Under the pieces are notes generated by a model. The model was not told where the DNA came from. It made no database searches and saw only the letters and a list, made by a program, of their open reading frames with translations. The position numbers and the translations under genes were made by a program. Below are positions 34,104 through 42,510 of a stretch of 64,000 bases of DNA, piece by piece. The stretch's first letter is position 1, and every line of letters begins with the position of its first letter. This DNA is from Pseudomonadota bacterium (lineage in GTDB: Bacteria > Pseudomonadota > Gammaproteobacteria > Steroidobacterales > Steroidobacteraceae), in NCBI GenBank assembly GCA_023391815.1, contig JAEWAF010000023.1, forward strand, positions 32,689 to 96,688, read 5' to 3'.

Positions 34104-35806
34104 TACGGCTCGCTGCGTTGACGTGCGTTCACCGAGGCCGACCACTCGTTCCACAGCTTCGCCATCGCCGCCGCGCGCTTCGGCTCCGCTTTGACGAGAT
34201 CGCGCGTCTCGCTGCGATCGTTCGCCAGGTGATAGAGCGACCACGGCGCATACACCTTAGACTGCGGGCCCGGCGCACGGGCCACCAACTTCCAATCGTC
34301 GAGGATGACCGCACGCGACCCCTCGTGCTCGAAGAACAGCGGTTTGCCGCGGGACATCTTCTTGCCCTTGATCGCTGGCACCAGGGAGACGCCGTCGACC
34401 GGCGGCTGCCCCTCGGTGCGCGGCTTCACGCCGGCCAACTCATAAAACGTTGGCGCGATATCCATGATGTGCCCCAGGCTGTCCACGCGAGTACCGGGCT
34501 TGAGCTTGATTCCTTTCGGCCAGCTGATGATGAACGGCGTGTGCACGCCGCCGTCGTATGCTTCAGCCTTCCAATAACGCCACGGCGTGTTGGCCGCATT
34601 CGCCCAGAACGAGCCGATGCCTGCCATGCTCGTGTCCGATCCGAGGGTCGGTTGATCCGCGCCGTAATGAATCTTTCTGCCGTCCCGTGTTTCGCTCTGG
34701 CGATCGTAGCCCGGTTGATAGCCGCGGCTGCCGGTCATCGTTTCCGGTGAAGCGCCATTGTCGGCGAGAAACACGATCACCGTGTTCTCATATTGGCCGG
34801 TGCGTTTCAGCGCATCGATGACTCGACCGATGCCCTGGTCCATGACATCGATCATCGCGGCATGTACGGACATCTTCGCCGATGCCTGCGCACGCTCGGT
34901 CGCGCTCAACTGATCCCACGGCTTCTCCGGATTCACCGCCCAATCGCCGGACAGTCGGGTCTTCGGCGTGGTGGCGGGATCGATGAGGCCCAGCTGCACC
35001 AATCTCGCGTAACGTGCTTCGTGAAGTTGTTCCCAGCCGCCGTCATATCGGCCGCGATACTTCGCGATGGCACGCTCGGGCGCATGCAACGGCCAGTGAG
35101 GCGCGGTGTAAGCGAGATACATCAGGAACGGACGCTCGTCCCTGGCGAACGACTCGATGTCGCGGACGGCGCGATCGCTCAGCGCATCGGTGAGATAAAA
35201 ATCCTTCGGCACGGCACGCACCGGCTCGAATCCTTCGACCAGCGAGAACGGATCGAAATAGCTGGAAACGCCCCAGACCAGACCGTAGTGAGTCTCGAAG
35301 CCGCGCGCCGCCGGGTACGTCGAGCGATCGCCGAAGTCACGGTCCGGATACGCCTGATGATTGATCCACTTCAGATGCTCCGTGGGATCGGCAATTGGCG
35401 TAGCCCGCGTGAGGTGCCACTTGCCGACCATCGCCGTTCGGTACTGAGCATCCTTGAATTCCTGCGCGATCGTGCGCACGTCGACGGACATGCTGCCGCC
35501 GTTCTCGCCCATGCCCACCCGGTGCGCGTACCGACCGGTAAGCAAGTTGGCTCGCGAAGGCGAGCAGCGAGCCGAGTTGTAAAAGTTCGTGAACTGCAAA
35601 CCGGCCGACGCGAGGCGGTCGATGTTGGGGGTGTCGATCTCACCGCCATAGGCGCCCACATCGGAATAACCGAGGTCGTCCGCCATGATGATCAGAAAGT
35701 TGGGACGCTCATCGGCGGCTTGCGCCGCCGATGAGGTGTGTGCCCAGAGCGCGGCGCCGATGGCCAGCGCCGCTCCAACCTGCTTGAGCAGACCGTTCAA
35801 TGCCAT
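34103..35806 (-). CDS. exported sulfatase
   Basis: This 567-residue type I sulfatase has a signal peptide ending near SSAAQA. The calcium site is seen in NFLIIMADDLGYSDVGAYGG (Asp43, Asp44). The sulfatase motif CSPSR is at Cys81, which must be oxidised to formylglycine by a maturation enzyme not found in this window. Further landmarks are RTAMVGKWHL and FLADNGASPE. It removes sulfate esters from a carbohydrate in the periplasm. It lies between the TonB receptor and the double GH43 gene with overlaps or gaps of only a few bases, so the three are one operon. Confidence 0.94.
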   Translation of the reverse strand: MALNGLLKQVGAALAIGAALWAHTSSAAQAADERPNFLIIMADDLGYSDVGAYGGEIDTPNIDRLASAGLQFTNFYNSARCSPSRANLLTGRYAHRVGMGENGGSMSVDVRTIAQEFKDAQYRTAMVGKWHLTRATPIADPTEHLKWINHQAYPDRDFGDRSTYPAARGFETHYGLVWGVSSYFDPFSLVEGFEPVRAVPKDFYLTDALSDRAVRDIESFARDERPFLMYLAYTAPHWPLHAPERAIAKYRGRYDGGWEQLHEARYARLVQLGLIDPATTPKTRLSGDWAVNPEKPWDQLSATERAQASAKMSVHAAMIDVMDQGIGRVIDALKRTGQYENTVIVFLADNGASPETMTGSRGYQPGYDRQSETRDGRKIHYGADQPTLGSDTSMAGIGSFWANAANTPWRYWKAEAYDGGVHTPFIISWPKGIKLKPGTRVDSLGHIMDIAPTFYELAGVKPRTEGQPPVDGVSLVPAIKGKKMSRGKPLFFEHEGSRAVILDDWKLVARAPGPQSKVYAPWSLYHLANDRSETRDLVKAEPKRAAAMAKLWNEWSASVNARQRSEP

Positions 35807-35809
35807 CGC

Positions 35810-38551
35810 TTACATCCTTACGCGGACGCCGAGCGTGTAGATCGTGTCGTCGTAGCGGAAGTCGCGATTCAGCCAGTCGTAGTCGAAGTAGCTCTTGTAG
35901 CGGTTCTTCAGGATGTTGCTGCCACCCAGATCGACACGGATGGCGTCGCTGATGTCGTAGCCGATGCTGAAATCCATGCGGCCGCCCGGCCGCACGTAGT
36001 TCAACGCGGTCGGGATGTAAGTCACGTCATTGACCCGATCCGGTTCGATCGGGCGGACGATGTTCAGACCCGTCGTATCCTGATCGTAGTAACGCGAGCG
36101 CGCGGTGTAGACCAGACGCCCCGACACCCCGTACTTCTCGTACAGCAAGCCGACCGTGAAGTTGTCCTTCGACACACCCTGCAACGGATAGCCCGCCAGC
36201 GCATCGTTGCCTTTCACTTCCGTGTCCGCATAGGTGTAGTTGGCGAACGCTCCGAAGCCCGACCAGAGACCGGGCAGGAAGTCGAAGAACGTTTGACCGC
36301 TCAACTCGACACCCTGCAGCGTGGCGGCACCGACGTTACGCGGACGGCTGATGTTGTAGCGGATGCCGTCGATGACTTCCGCGTTCGCGGCGGTAATCAC
36401 GCGATCGGCCAGATCGCGATAGTACACCGCAGCCGACACCATGCTCGGCCCGAAGTAGTACTCGAGCGTCGCATCGTAGCTGTCCGAGATCTGCGATTTC
36501 AGATTCGGATTGCCGGCGCTGCCGGAATTGATCACGGACTCATTGGTCGCGACGATGTAGTTGATGCCGGGGTTCAACGAGTTGAATTCCGGACGGCGCA
36601 TCGTCTTCGCATAGGAGACGCGAGCCTGCAGACCATTGCCGAAGTCGATGCGAGCGCTCGCATTCGGCAGCACTTCCGTATCGGATGTGTCCGCGACACG
36701 CGGAACGACCACGCCGCTCACCACGCCAGCGCCTTCGATGTGCCGTTCGGTTCGCGTCGGACGCGCACCGATGAGACCGTCGATCGTCAAGCCGCCGACG
36801 GGAATCGAATAATCCAATTGGAAATACGCGGCGAGCGTCTCTTCCGAGGCGTCGAAGCGACGCTGCGGTTGAAACGCCGGATTGCCAACGGCAACGCCGT
36901 AGATCTGGCGCAGCACGTTGCGGCCCGCCGTCGAGCGCAGGTAATCCGGATTCGGAATCAGGAACGCCGCGCCGTCGTTGATGCGATCGACGCCCGGCGC
37001 ACGCACGAGGAAATCAGCCGGCAGCGGCAGACCGGCCAGCGCCGTCGCCATATCGCCCCCCGGCGCGCCTTGATTGACCTGCGCCTGTTCGAACAACGCG
37101 CTACGGTCGGCGTACCGAACGCCCGCTTCGAGCGCGCGGATGAACCCGAACGCGCCGTCGAGCTCGTGACGCACATCGAGCCGCGTCTGCCACAACTCGC
37201 CGGTGGACTCATCGAACGTCTGGTTCAAGCCATTGCGCAAGTACCATCCTCCGTCCGCGCCGAGCGGATTGCCGGGGTGCCAGGTCATGCCGCCTTCGTT
37301 CACATCGGTGGCGTAGTCGACGGTGATGCGCTTGCCGATGTCGACGATGAAGTTGGAGAACTCCTGCTTGGATTTCTGGAACGCGGTATCGAACTTCACG
37401 CTGGTCGGCCCGCTGTTCCATTTGAAGCCGAGCGCGCCGAGATAGTTATCGACGTCCTGTTTCTTGGCCTGCGAGCTGGTCAGGCCGCGAACATTGGAGA
37501 ACCGCGCCGATTCCACATTGCAAAGGGTGTCGGTCGTGAAATTGCCGGCGGCAAGCTCCGCGCGAGTGGGATTGAATCCGGCGGGCGTCACGCGCGCCAG
37601 GAAACAACGGCTCTCATCGATCTCCATGCTCTCCAGCCGCGTCTCGTTGAAGAAGAACGGCGTCGCGATGAAGGCCGACTGCACCTCCGAACGGTAACCG
37701 GCGTAGAGGCCATCCGCATAGACCTCGAGGTTGTCGGTCGCCTGCCATTGAATGGCCAGGTTCGCCTGCGGCCGCTCGTACCAGCCGTAATCGTTCAAGC
37801 CGCCGAAGGTCACCGGCGCGGCCACGCCCGTGATGTTGTACGGGTTCGTGTTGAGACTGCGTCGTTCGGCGACGAACGAGATCGGACGATCGAAATCGTT
37901 CTTGTACCAGGTGACGTTGAGCAGCGCGCCGATTTCGCCGTCGCCGACCTGCCAGCGATCGGTCGCGAGGAAGCCGAACTGCGGGTTGATGTCATCGACG
38001 TTGTCGGGATAATTGGCGCGCGCTGTGGCCACGAACGTGCGCTCGTTGAAGTTGAATGGCTTGTGCAGACGCAGGTCGGTCACGCCGGCGATACCGCCTT
38101 CGATCAGGTTGGCGGTGCTGCTCTTGATCACGTCGACCCGCGACAGCGCTTCGGCCGGCAAGTCCTGAACCGCGAAGCCGCGCCCGGTCGTCGAGAAAAT
38201 CTCGCGTCCATCGAGCGTCGTCAGGATGTCGCCCAGACCGCGAATCAAAACGCCGGTGATTTCATTGTTGGAGCCGACGCTGACCTGCACGCCCGGCACA
38301 CGCTGTAGAGCCGCCGCGGTGGTTGCGTCCGGGAATTTACCGATGTCCTCCGCGACGATCGAATCGACAACCTGCGCCGATTCGCGCTTGATCTCGGCCG
38401 CGCGCTCCAGACTTTGACGGATGCCGGTGACGACGACCTCTTCGAGCTGCTGGCGTTCCGCCGGCGCCGCCTGCTGCGCCAATGCGCCGCCCGCCGAGCC
38501 AAGCAATGTGGCGGCGGACATCGAGAACAGGAACGAACTTCTGAGCCTCAT
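35810..38551 (-). CDS. TonB-dependent receptor of the carbohydrate locus
   Basis: The 913-residue outer-membrane receptor has a GGGGGG ribosome site before the ATG at 38551 and a signal peptide (LLGSAGGALAQ). The TonB box and plug read LEEVVVTGIRQSLERAAEIK, IVAEDIGKFPDATTAAALQR and VPGVQVSVGSNNE, the TIGR01782 class used for glycans in xanthomonads and caulobacters. The barrel ends in LGVRVRM. There is no STN domain. Sulfatase and GH43 genes follow at once, so the ligand is probably a sulfated oligosaccharide. Half-site repeats in the divergent promoter region (38,629-38,645) suggest repression by a ligand-responsive factor. Confidence 0.95.
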   Translation of the reverse strand: MRLRSSFLFSMSAATLLGSAGGALAQQAAPAERQQLEEVVVTGIRQSLERAAEIKRESAQVVDSIVAEDIGKFPDATTAAALQRVPGVQVSVGSNNEITGVLIRGLGDILTTLDGREIFSTTGRGFAVQDLPAEALSRVDVIKSSTANLIEGGIAGVTDLRLHKPFNFNERTFVATARANYPDNVDDINPQFGFLATDRWQVGDGEIGALLNVTWYKNDFDRPISFVAERRSLNTNPYNITGVAAPVTFGGLNDYGWYERPQANLAIQWQATDNLEVYADGLYAGYRSEVQSAFIATPFFFNETRLESMEIDESRCFLARVTPAGFNPTRAELAAGNFTTDTLCNVESARFSNVRGLTSSQAKKQDVDNYLGALGFKWNSGPTSVKFDTAFQKSKQEFSNFIVDIGKRITVDYATDVNEGGMTWHPGNPLGADGGWYLRNGLNQTFDESTGELWQTRLDVRHELDGAFGFIRALEAGVRYADRSALFEQAQVNQGAPGGDMATALAGLPLPADFLVRAPGVDRINDGAAFLIPNPDYLRSTAGRNVLRQIYGVAVGNPAFQPQRRFDASEETLAAYFQLDYSIPVGGLTIDGLIGARPTRTERHIEGAGVVSGVVVPRVADTSDTEVLPNASARIDFGNGLQARVSYAKTMRRPEFNSLNPGINYIVATNESVINSGSAGNPNLKSQISDSYDATLEYYFGPSMVSAAVYYRDLADRVITAANAEVIDGIRYNISRPRNVGAATLQGVELSGQTFFDFLPGLWSGFGAFANYTYADTEVKGNDALAGYPLQGVSKDNFTVGLLYEKYGVSGRLVYTARSRYYDQDTTGLNIVRPIEPDRVNDVTYIPTALNYVRPGGRMDFSIGYDISDAIRVDLGGSNILKNRYKSYFDYDWLNRDFRYDDTIYTLGVRVRM

Positions 38552-38628
38552 GCTGTTTTTACCCCCCATTAAAGACGACGTGCTGGCAGCGTCGAGGCCG
38601 CGTACTGGAACATACGACCTAAACGTCT

Positions 38629-38645
38629 GACAAGTATTATTTGTC
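38629..38645. promoter_or_regulatory. inverted-repeat operator GACAA-N7-TTGTC (carbohydrate locus)
   Basis: The 17 bases GACAAGTATTATTTGTC form a perfect inverted repeat of GACAA and TTGTC around seven bases. The site lies between the divergent receptor operon (start 38,551) and GH43 gene (start 38,695). Its right half is the -35 element of the rightward promoter, so a bound repressor would block it. Identical half-sites and spacing occur at 14,191-14,207. Confidence 0.55.
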
Positions 38646-38669
38646 TTATAAATCATTTCAAGCTACGCT
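38641..38669 (+). promoter_or_regulatory. putative sigma-70 promoter of the single GH43 gene
   Basis: A -35-like TTGTCT at 38,641-38,646 and a -10-like TACGCT at 38,664-38,669 are separated by 17 bases. The ATG of the GH43 gene follows 25 bases after the -10, with GGGGGAA as ribosome site. The -35 element overlaps the GACAA-N7-TTGTC operator. Confidence 0.4.
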
Positions 38670-38694
38670 GTCCACACTGACGGGGGAAACAGCC

Positions 38695-39768
38695 ATGACC
38701 GCATTGAAAATCTCGCGACGCCTGCTGTTGGGAGCCACGTTATTGGCGGCCACCGCGATCACGGCCACCGCGTTGGCACGTCAACCGGACCCACCAGGCC
38801 AGGTGCGCGCGGGCGAAAAGCCGGTGAACGAAGCGTATCTGTTCGCGCACATGACTCACGCCGACTACGGTCGCCTCTACTACAGCGCGAGTCTCGACGG
38901 CCTGCACTGGTATCGATTGAACGAGGGCAAGCGCATCACCGACGATTATCGCGGTCACCCCGATATCGCGCGCGGACCCGATGGCACTTATTACATCGCC
39001 GGCAACGAAAGCGATTCGGCGCCGACCATCGACATCTGGTCGTCGCGCGATCTGATCGAGTGGAAGCGCTTCAGCACCTACACACCGGACCTGAAAGCCA
39101 CACCCGGCTACTCGCAGGCGCTGCAAAGAATCGGCGCGCCGAAAATCTACTTCGATGAGCCCTCGAAGCAATTCGTGATGACCTGGCACACGCCGCACCT
39201 GGAAGGCACGCCCGAGGACGGCGAAAGATATTGGGCCAGTCAGCGCACGCTGTATGTGACATCCAAGGACATGAAACAATTCTCGGCGCCGCCGAAGCGC
39301 TTGTTGTCATGGGACATGGGCACCATCGACGTGTTCCTGCGCCGGGCCGAAGGCAAATATTGGGCGATCATCAAGGACGAAACCTATCCGACCCTCGATT
39401 GGGTCACCGGCAAGACCATCCGCATCGCCAGCTCCGAGAAGTTGCTGGGCCCGTATGAAAACCTGAGCCCGCCGATCAGCCCGAACTTTCGCGAGGCGCC
39501 GATGCTGATCCCCTCGCCCGACGGCAAAGTCTGGTATCTCTATTACGAGCAGTACCCGGGCGTGTCATACGGCCTGTCGGTCGCCAGCAAGCTGTCGGGG
39601 CCGTGGTATCAGATCTCCGGCTACACCTTCTACTCGACCTGGGACAAGTACAGCCTGCCGCCGAAGGTCCGGCACGGCGCGATGATCACCATTTCCCGCA
39701 AGCAATACGACGCGCTGGTCCAGCGCTTCGGCATCGAGCCGCCGGCGAAGGAACCGACTGGCAATTGA
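38695..39768 (+). CDS. exported glycoside hydrolase family 43-like protein
   Basis: The 357-residue protein starts at the ATG at 38695 after a GGGGGAA ribosome site and has a Tat/Sec-like signal (LKISRRLLLGATLLAATA). It is a single GH43-like five-bladed propeller. Candidate catalytic acids are Asp in DYRGHPDIARGPDG, Asp in MGTIDVFLRRAEG and Glu in NFREAPMLIPSPDG. It differs from the double-propeller protein across the locus, so the two probably act on different linkages. It is divergent from the receptor operon and shares its operator region. Confidence 0.88.
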   Translation: MTALKISRRLLLGATLLAATAITATALARQPDPPGQVRAGEKPVNEAYLFAHMTHADYGRLYYSASLDGLHWYRLNEGKRITDDYRGHPDIARGPDGTYYIAGNESDSAPTIDIWSSRDLIEWKRFSTYTPDLKATPGYSQALQRIGAPKIYFDEPSKQFVMTWHTPHLEGTPEDGERYWASQRTLYVTSKDMKQFSAPPKRLLSWDMGTIDVFLRRAEGKYWAIIKDETYPTLDWVTGKTIRIASSEKLLGPYENLSPPISPNFREAPMLIPSPDGKVWYLYYEQYPGVSYGLSVASKLSGPWYQISGYTFYSTWDKYSLPPKVRHGAMITISRKQYDALVQRFGIEPPAKEPTGN

Positions 39769-39775
39769 CCCGCGG

Positions 39776-39819
39776 CTCGGGTCCAAGCTGAACGGCAGCT
39801 GATCGAGCCGGGACCCGAG
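39776..39819. repeat. inverted repeat CTCGGGTCC...GGACCCGAG after the GH43 gene
   Basis: A perfect nine-base stem (39,776-39,784 with 39,811-39,819) starts eight bases after the GH43 stop codon. A smaller AGCT...AGCT stem sits inside the loop. No T-run follows directly, so termination would be weak or factor-assisted. Confidence 0.45.
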
Positions 39820-39832
39820 TCTGAAGTTTGTG

Positions 39833-39862
39833 AACAAAAAACCCCACGATCGGGCCGTGGGG
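39833..39862 (-). terminator. rho-independent terminator reading leftward
   Basis: CCCCACG at 39,842-39,848 pairs with CGTGGGG at 39,856-39,862. On the minus strand the hairpin is followed directly by six T residues (an A-run just left of it on the plus strand). On the plus strand no T-run follows. This is a good intrinsic terminator for leftward transcription, although both neighbouring genes read rightward. Confidence 0.55.
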
Positions 39863-39912
39863 GCTGTCAAGCCAGTTGGCTCATCCGGCGCGGTGCCCTA
39901 CGATCCGCCCCC

Positions 39913-42453
39913 ATGAGCTTGCGACTTTGCCGATGGCTTTCGACCCTTGCGGTTCTCTCGATCACCTCCGGCCACGCCGCCACGCCGGCGCCCTTCGACC
40001 TGAAGGGGCCGACGCTCGAAGTCACCGTTTCGCGCGATAAAACCACGCTGCCGATCGCTCAGGTGCCGCACCTCGCCGAGGGCGACAAGCTGTGGATCAA
40101 AGCCGATTTTCCGCCCTCGCAATCCGAGCACTACCTGCTGGTCCTGAACTTCCTGCGCGGCCCGACCAACCCGCCGCCGAAGGATTGGTTCTTCAAATGC
40201 GAGACCTGGAAGAAAGCCTGCGCCGAAAAAGGCATGACCGTCACCGTGCCCGAGGGCGCGCAACAGGCGCTGATCTTCCTGGCCCCCGAAGACGGCGGTG
40301 ACTTCAAGACGCTGATGAATGCAGTCCGGGGCCGCCCCGGCGCGTTCGTGCGCTCGACGCAGGATCTGAACCAGGCAACGCTCGACCGCTCGCGACTCGA
40401 ACGCTATCTCGCCGCGATCCGAGACCTGAACGCCGCCAATCCCGCGGTGTTGAAAGACACGACGCCGCTGCTCGCGCGCAGTCTCGGCATCAAAGTCGAC
40501 GAGAAATGTCTCGACCGAATCCCGCAACTGCAGGCGCCCTGTCTCATGCAAGGACAGGAAACGCTGATCCTCAACGATGGCCACAGCATGTCCATCGTCG
40601 AAGCGCTCACCACCGGGCCGGCCAGCGATCTGGTGATGGCCGCGAGCTCCACGCCGCAGGCGAACTATGGCTACTACAGCCCGTATCTGTCGTCGCTGCT
40701 GGATCTCGGCCGTCTGTTCGATTCGTTTCGCGTCGCCAACTATCAATACATTCCGGCGCTCGCGACCGCGCTCAAGAACAAACTCACGTTGACGCTCAAC
40801 ACGCCGCCGTCATTCCAGAATCCGAAATCGGTGCTGGTGGCGGCGCTGCCGGCGGTGGAACAAGCCCTGCCTCCGCCATTACACGCAGTGAGCCCGAAAG
40901 ATATCTACTGTGCCCGCAAGGATTCGCTGGTGCTGCCGGTCGAGGGCGCGCCTCTGGTATTTGCGACGGAGTACGCGCACAACACGGTCCTTCGCGTCAC
41001 CGGTAAGAACGGAGAGACGATCGATCTGCCCGCAACCGCGGATGCAACTCAAGGCGGCTTCCTCATCGACACTTCACCGCTGGGGACCGCGAGTCTGTCC
41101 GATCGCTTCCGCGGGTCGCTGCATGGCTATTGGGGCTTCGATAAGTTCGACGGGCCCGGCTTTCAGCTCGTCAACACGCACTCGCAGGCCTGGGCGCCGG
41201 CTTCGCAAGATGATGGTTCGCTGATCGTCGGTCGCGCCAACACGATTCATCTGCAGACGGGCAGCGTTGCCTGCATCGATCGCATCATGGTGAAAGATCC
41301 TACCGGCAAGGAGCTGCGGGTGGACTGGTCGCCGGTCAAGGCGAATGAAGTCGAAATCAATCTGCCTCTGCAACAGGCCCAGCCGGGTGCGTTGACGCTG
41401 TTCGTCTCACAATTCGGTTCGAGCGAACCGCATCCGGTCGAGCTGCGCGCCTATCCCGAAGCCGGACGCTTCGAAAGTTTCACCATGCACGAGGGCGAAG
41501 CTTACGGCGTGCTGAAAGGCAGCCGACTTGCCGACGTGGCGAGCCTGTCGGTGAAGGGCGTCGAGTTCGTGCCCGCGGCTGCGATCGCCAATCCGGAAAG
41601 CGATCAGCTGCGCATGGAAGTGAAGGCCGCCGAAACGGCCGACCCGTCGAATACGCCGGCGCCGAGCTTGCAACAAGGCGACACGGCCAAAGCGAAAGTC
41701 ACATTGCATGACGGCCGCAGCTATAACGTCAATGTCGCCGTGGCCGCGCCGCGTCCCCGCGTCGAGCTGGTCGGCAAGAGCGTGCAAGCGGCGTCGGGCG
41801 GCAACTCGAGCAACATCCAGCTCGCGAGCGAGAATCAGCTGCCGCAAGACGCACAGCTCATCTTCTCGGTGCGCGCCAAGTCGCCATCCATCTTCAGCCG
41901 TGAAGCCACGATCGAAGTGGCCAGTGCCGACGAAGCACTCGCGACCACGCTGAGCTTCGCGAACCGCACGCTCACGCTGGCCGACAGCAAAGTCGCGGTC
42001 GCGACGTTCGATCCAACCAAGGCGTTCGGCTTCTCGGCCTTCGGGCCGCTGAAGTTTCGGGTCGTGAACAAGGGCGTCGCAGGTGACTGGCAGCCGCTGG
42101 TGACTCTGGTTCGTTTGCCGGTGCTGAAAGATCTGGAGTGTCCGACCGATCCCGCGCAATCCTGCAAACTCACCGGCGCCAATCTGTTTCTGGTCGATTC
42201 CGTCGCCAGCAATCCGGAGTTCAAAGAACCCGTCGCCGTGCCGATCGGCTTCCCCGGCCGCGCGCTCCCGGTGCCGCGACCCGGCAAGAGCGGGCTTTAT
42301 CTCAAACTTCGTGACGACCCGAGCGTCGTCAATCTCGCTGCGCTCGTTGTCGATGAGCCGCCTCCTCCGCCGGCCGAAGCCACGTCTGCCCCGGTTCCGA
42401 CGCAAGAGCCAGTGACCGCATCGACGCCTCCGGCGCCCATATCTAATTTGTAG
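39913..42453 (+). CDS. large exported protein of unknown function
   Basis: The 846-residue protein has a signal peptide (LAVLSITSGHAA). The mature part is mostly beta, with an N-terminal segment about GDKLWIKADFPPSQSEHYLL, a central part (residues about 330-520) with DLPATADATQGGFLIDTS and YWGFDKFDGPGFQLV, several Ig-like or TIG-like stretches, and a C-terminal tail rich in Pro, Ala and Thr (DEPPPPPAEATSAP). Cysteines are sparse and could form a few disulfides. No catalytic motif is evident. Neighbours (GH43 and E2-like genes) do not explain it. It could be a surface or periplasmic scaffold; this is only a guess. Confidence 0.75.
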   Translation: MSLRLCRWLSTLAVLSITSGHAATPAPFDLKGPTLEVTVSRDKTTLPIAQVPHLAEGDKLWIKADFPPSQSEHYLLVLNFLRGPTNPPPKDWFFKCETWKKACAEKGMTVTVPEGAQQALIFLAPEDGGDFKTLMNAVRGRPGAFVRSTQDLNQATLDRSRLERYLAAIRDLNAANPAVLKDTTPLLARSLGIKVDEKCLDRIPQLQAPCLMQGQETLILNDGHSMSIVEALTTGPASDLVMAASSTPQANYGYYSPYLSSLLDLGRLFDSFRVANYQYIPALATALKNKLTLTLNTPPSFQNPKSVLVAALPAVEQALPPPLHAVSPKDIYCARKDSLVLPVEGAPLVFATEYAHNTVLRVTGKNGETIDLPATADATQGGFLIDTSPLGTASLSDRFRGSLHGYWGFDKFDGPGFQLVNTHSQAWAPASQDDGSLIVGRANTIHLQTGSVACIDRIMVKDPTGKELRVDWSPVKANEVEINLPLQQAQPGALTLFVSQFGSSEPHPVELRAYPEAGRFESFTMHEGEAYGVLKGSRLADVASLSVKGVEFVPAAAIANPESDQLRMEVKAAETADPSNTPAPSLQQGDTAKAKVTLHDGRSYNVNVAVAAPRPRVELVGKSVQAASGGNSSNIQLASENQLPQDAQLIFSVRAKSPSIFSREATIEVASADEALATTLSFANRTLTLADSKVAVATFDPTKAFGFSAFGPLKFRVVNKGVAGDWQPLVTLVRLPVLKDLECPTDPAQSCKLTGANLFLVDSVASNPEFKEPVAVPIGFPGRALPVPRPGKSGLYLKLRDDPSVVNLAALVVDEPPPPPAEATSAPVPTQEPVTASTPPAPISNL

Positions 42454-42510
42454 CGCGCGCGGCAGGGTGAACACGTCGCGAGCGCAGCCGTCGAGCTGAA
42501 TCGGATCGCC

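Noticed and set aside
35738..38308. Long open frame of 856 codons on the plus strand
   Set aside because: It runs antisense to the TonB receptor, has no family features and arises from the GC-rich codon bias of the receptor gene. Similar long antisense frames occur opposite the histidine kinase and other receptors.
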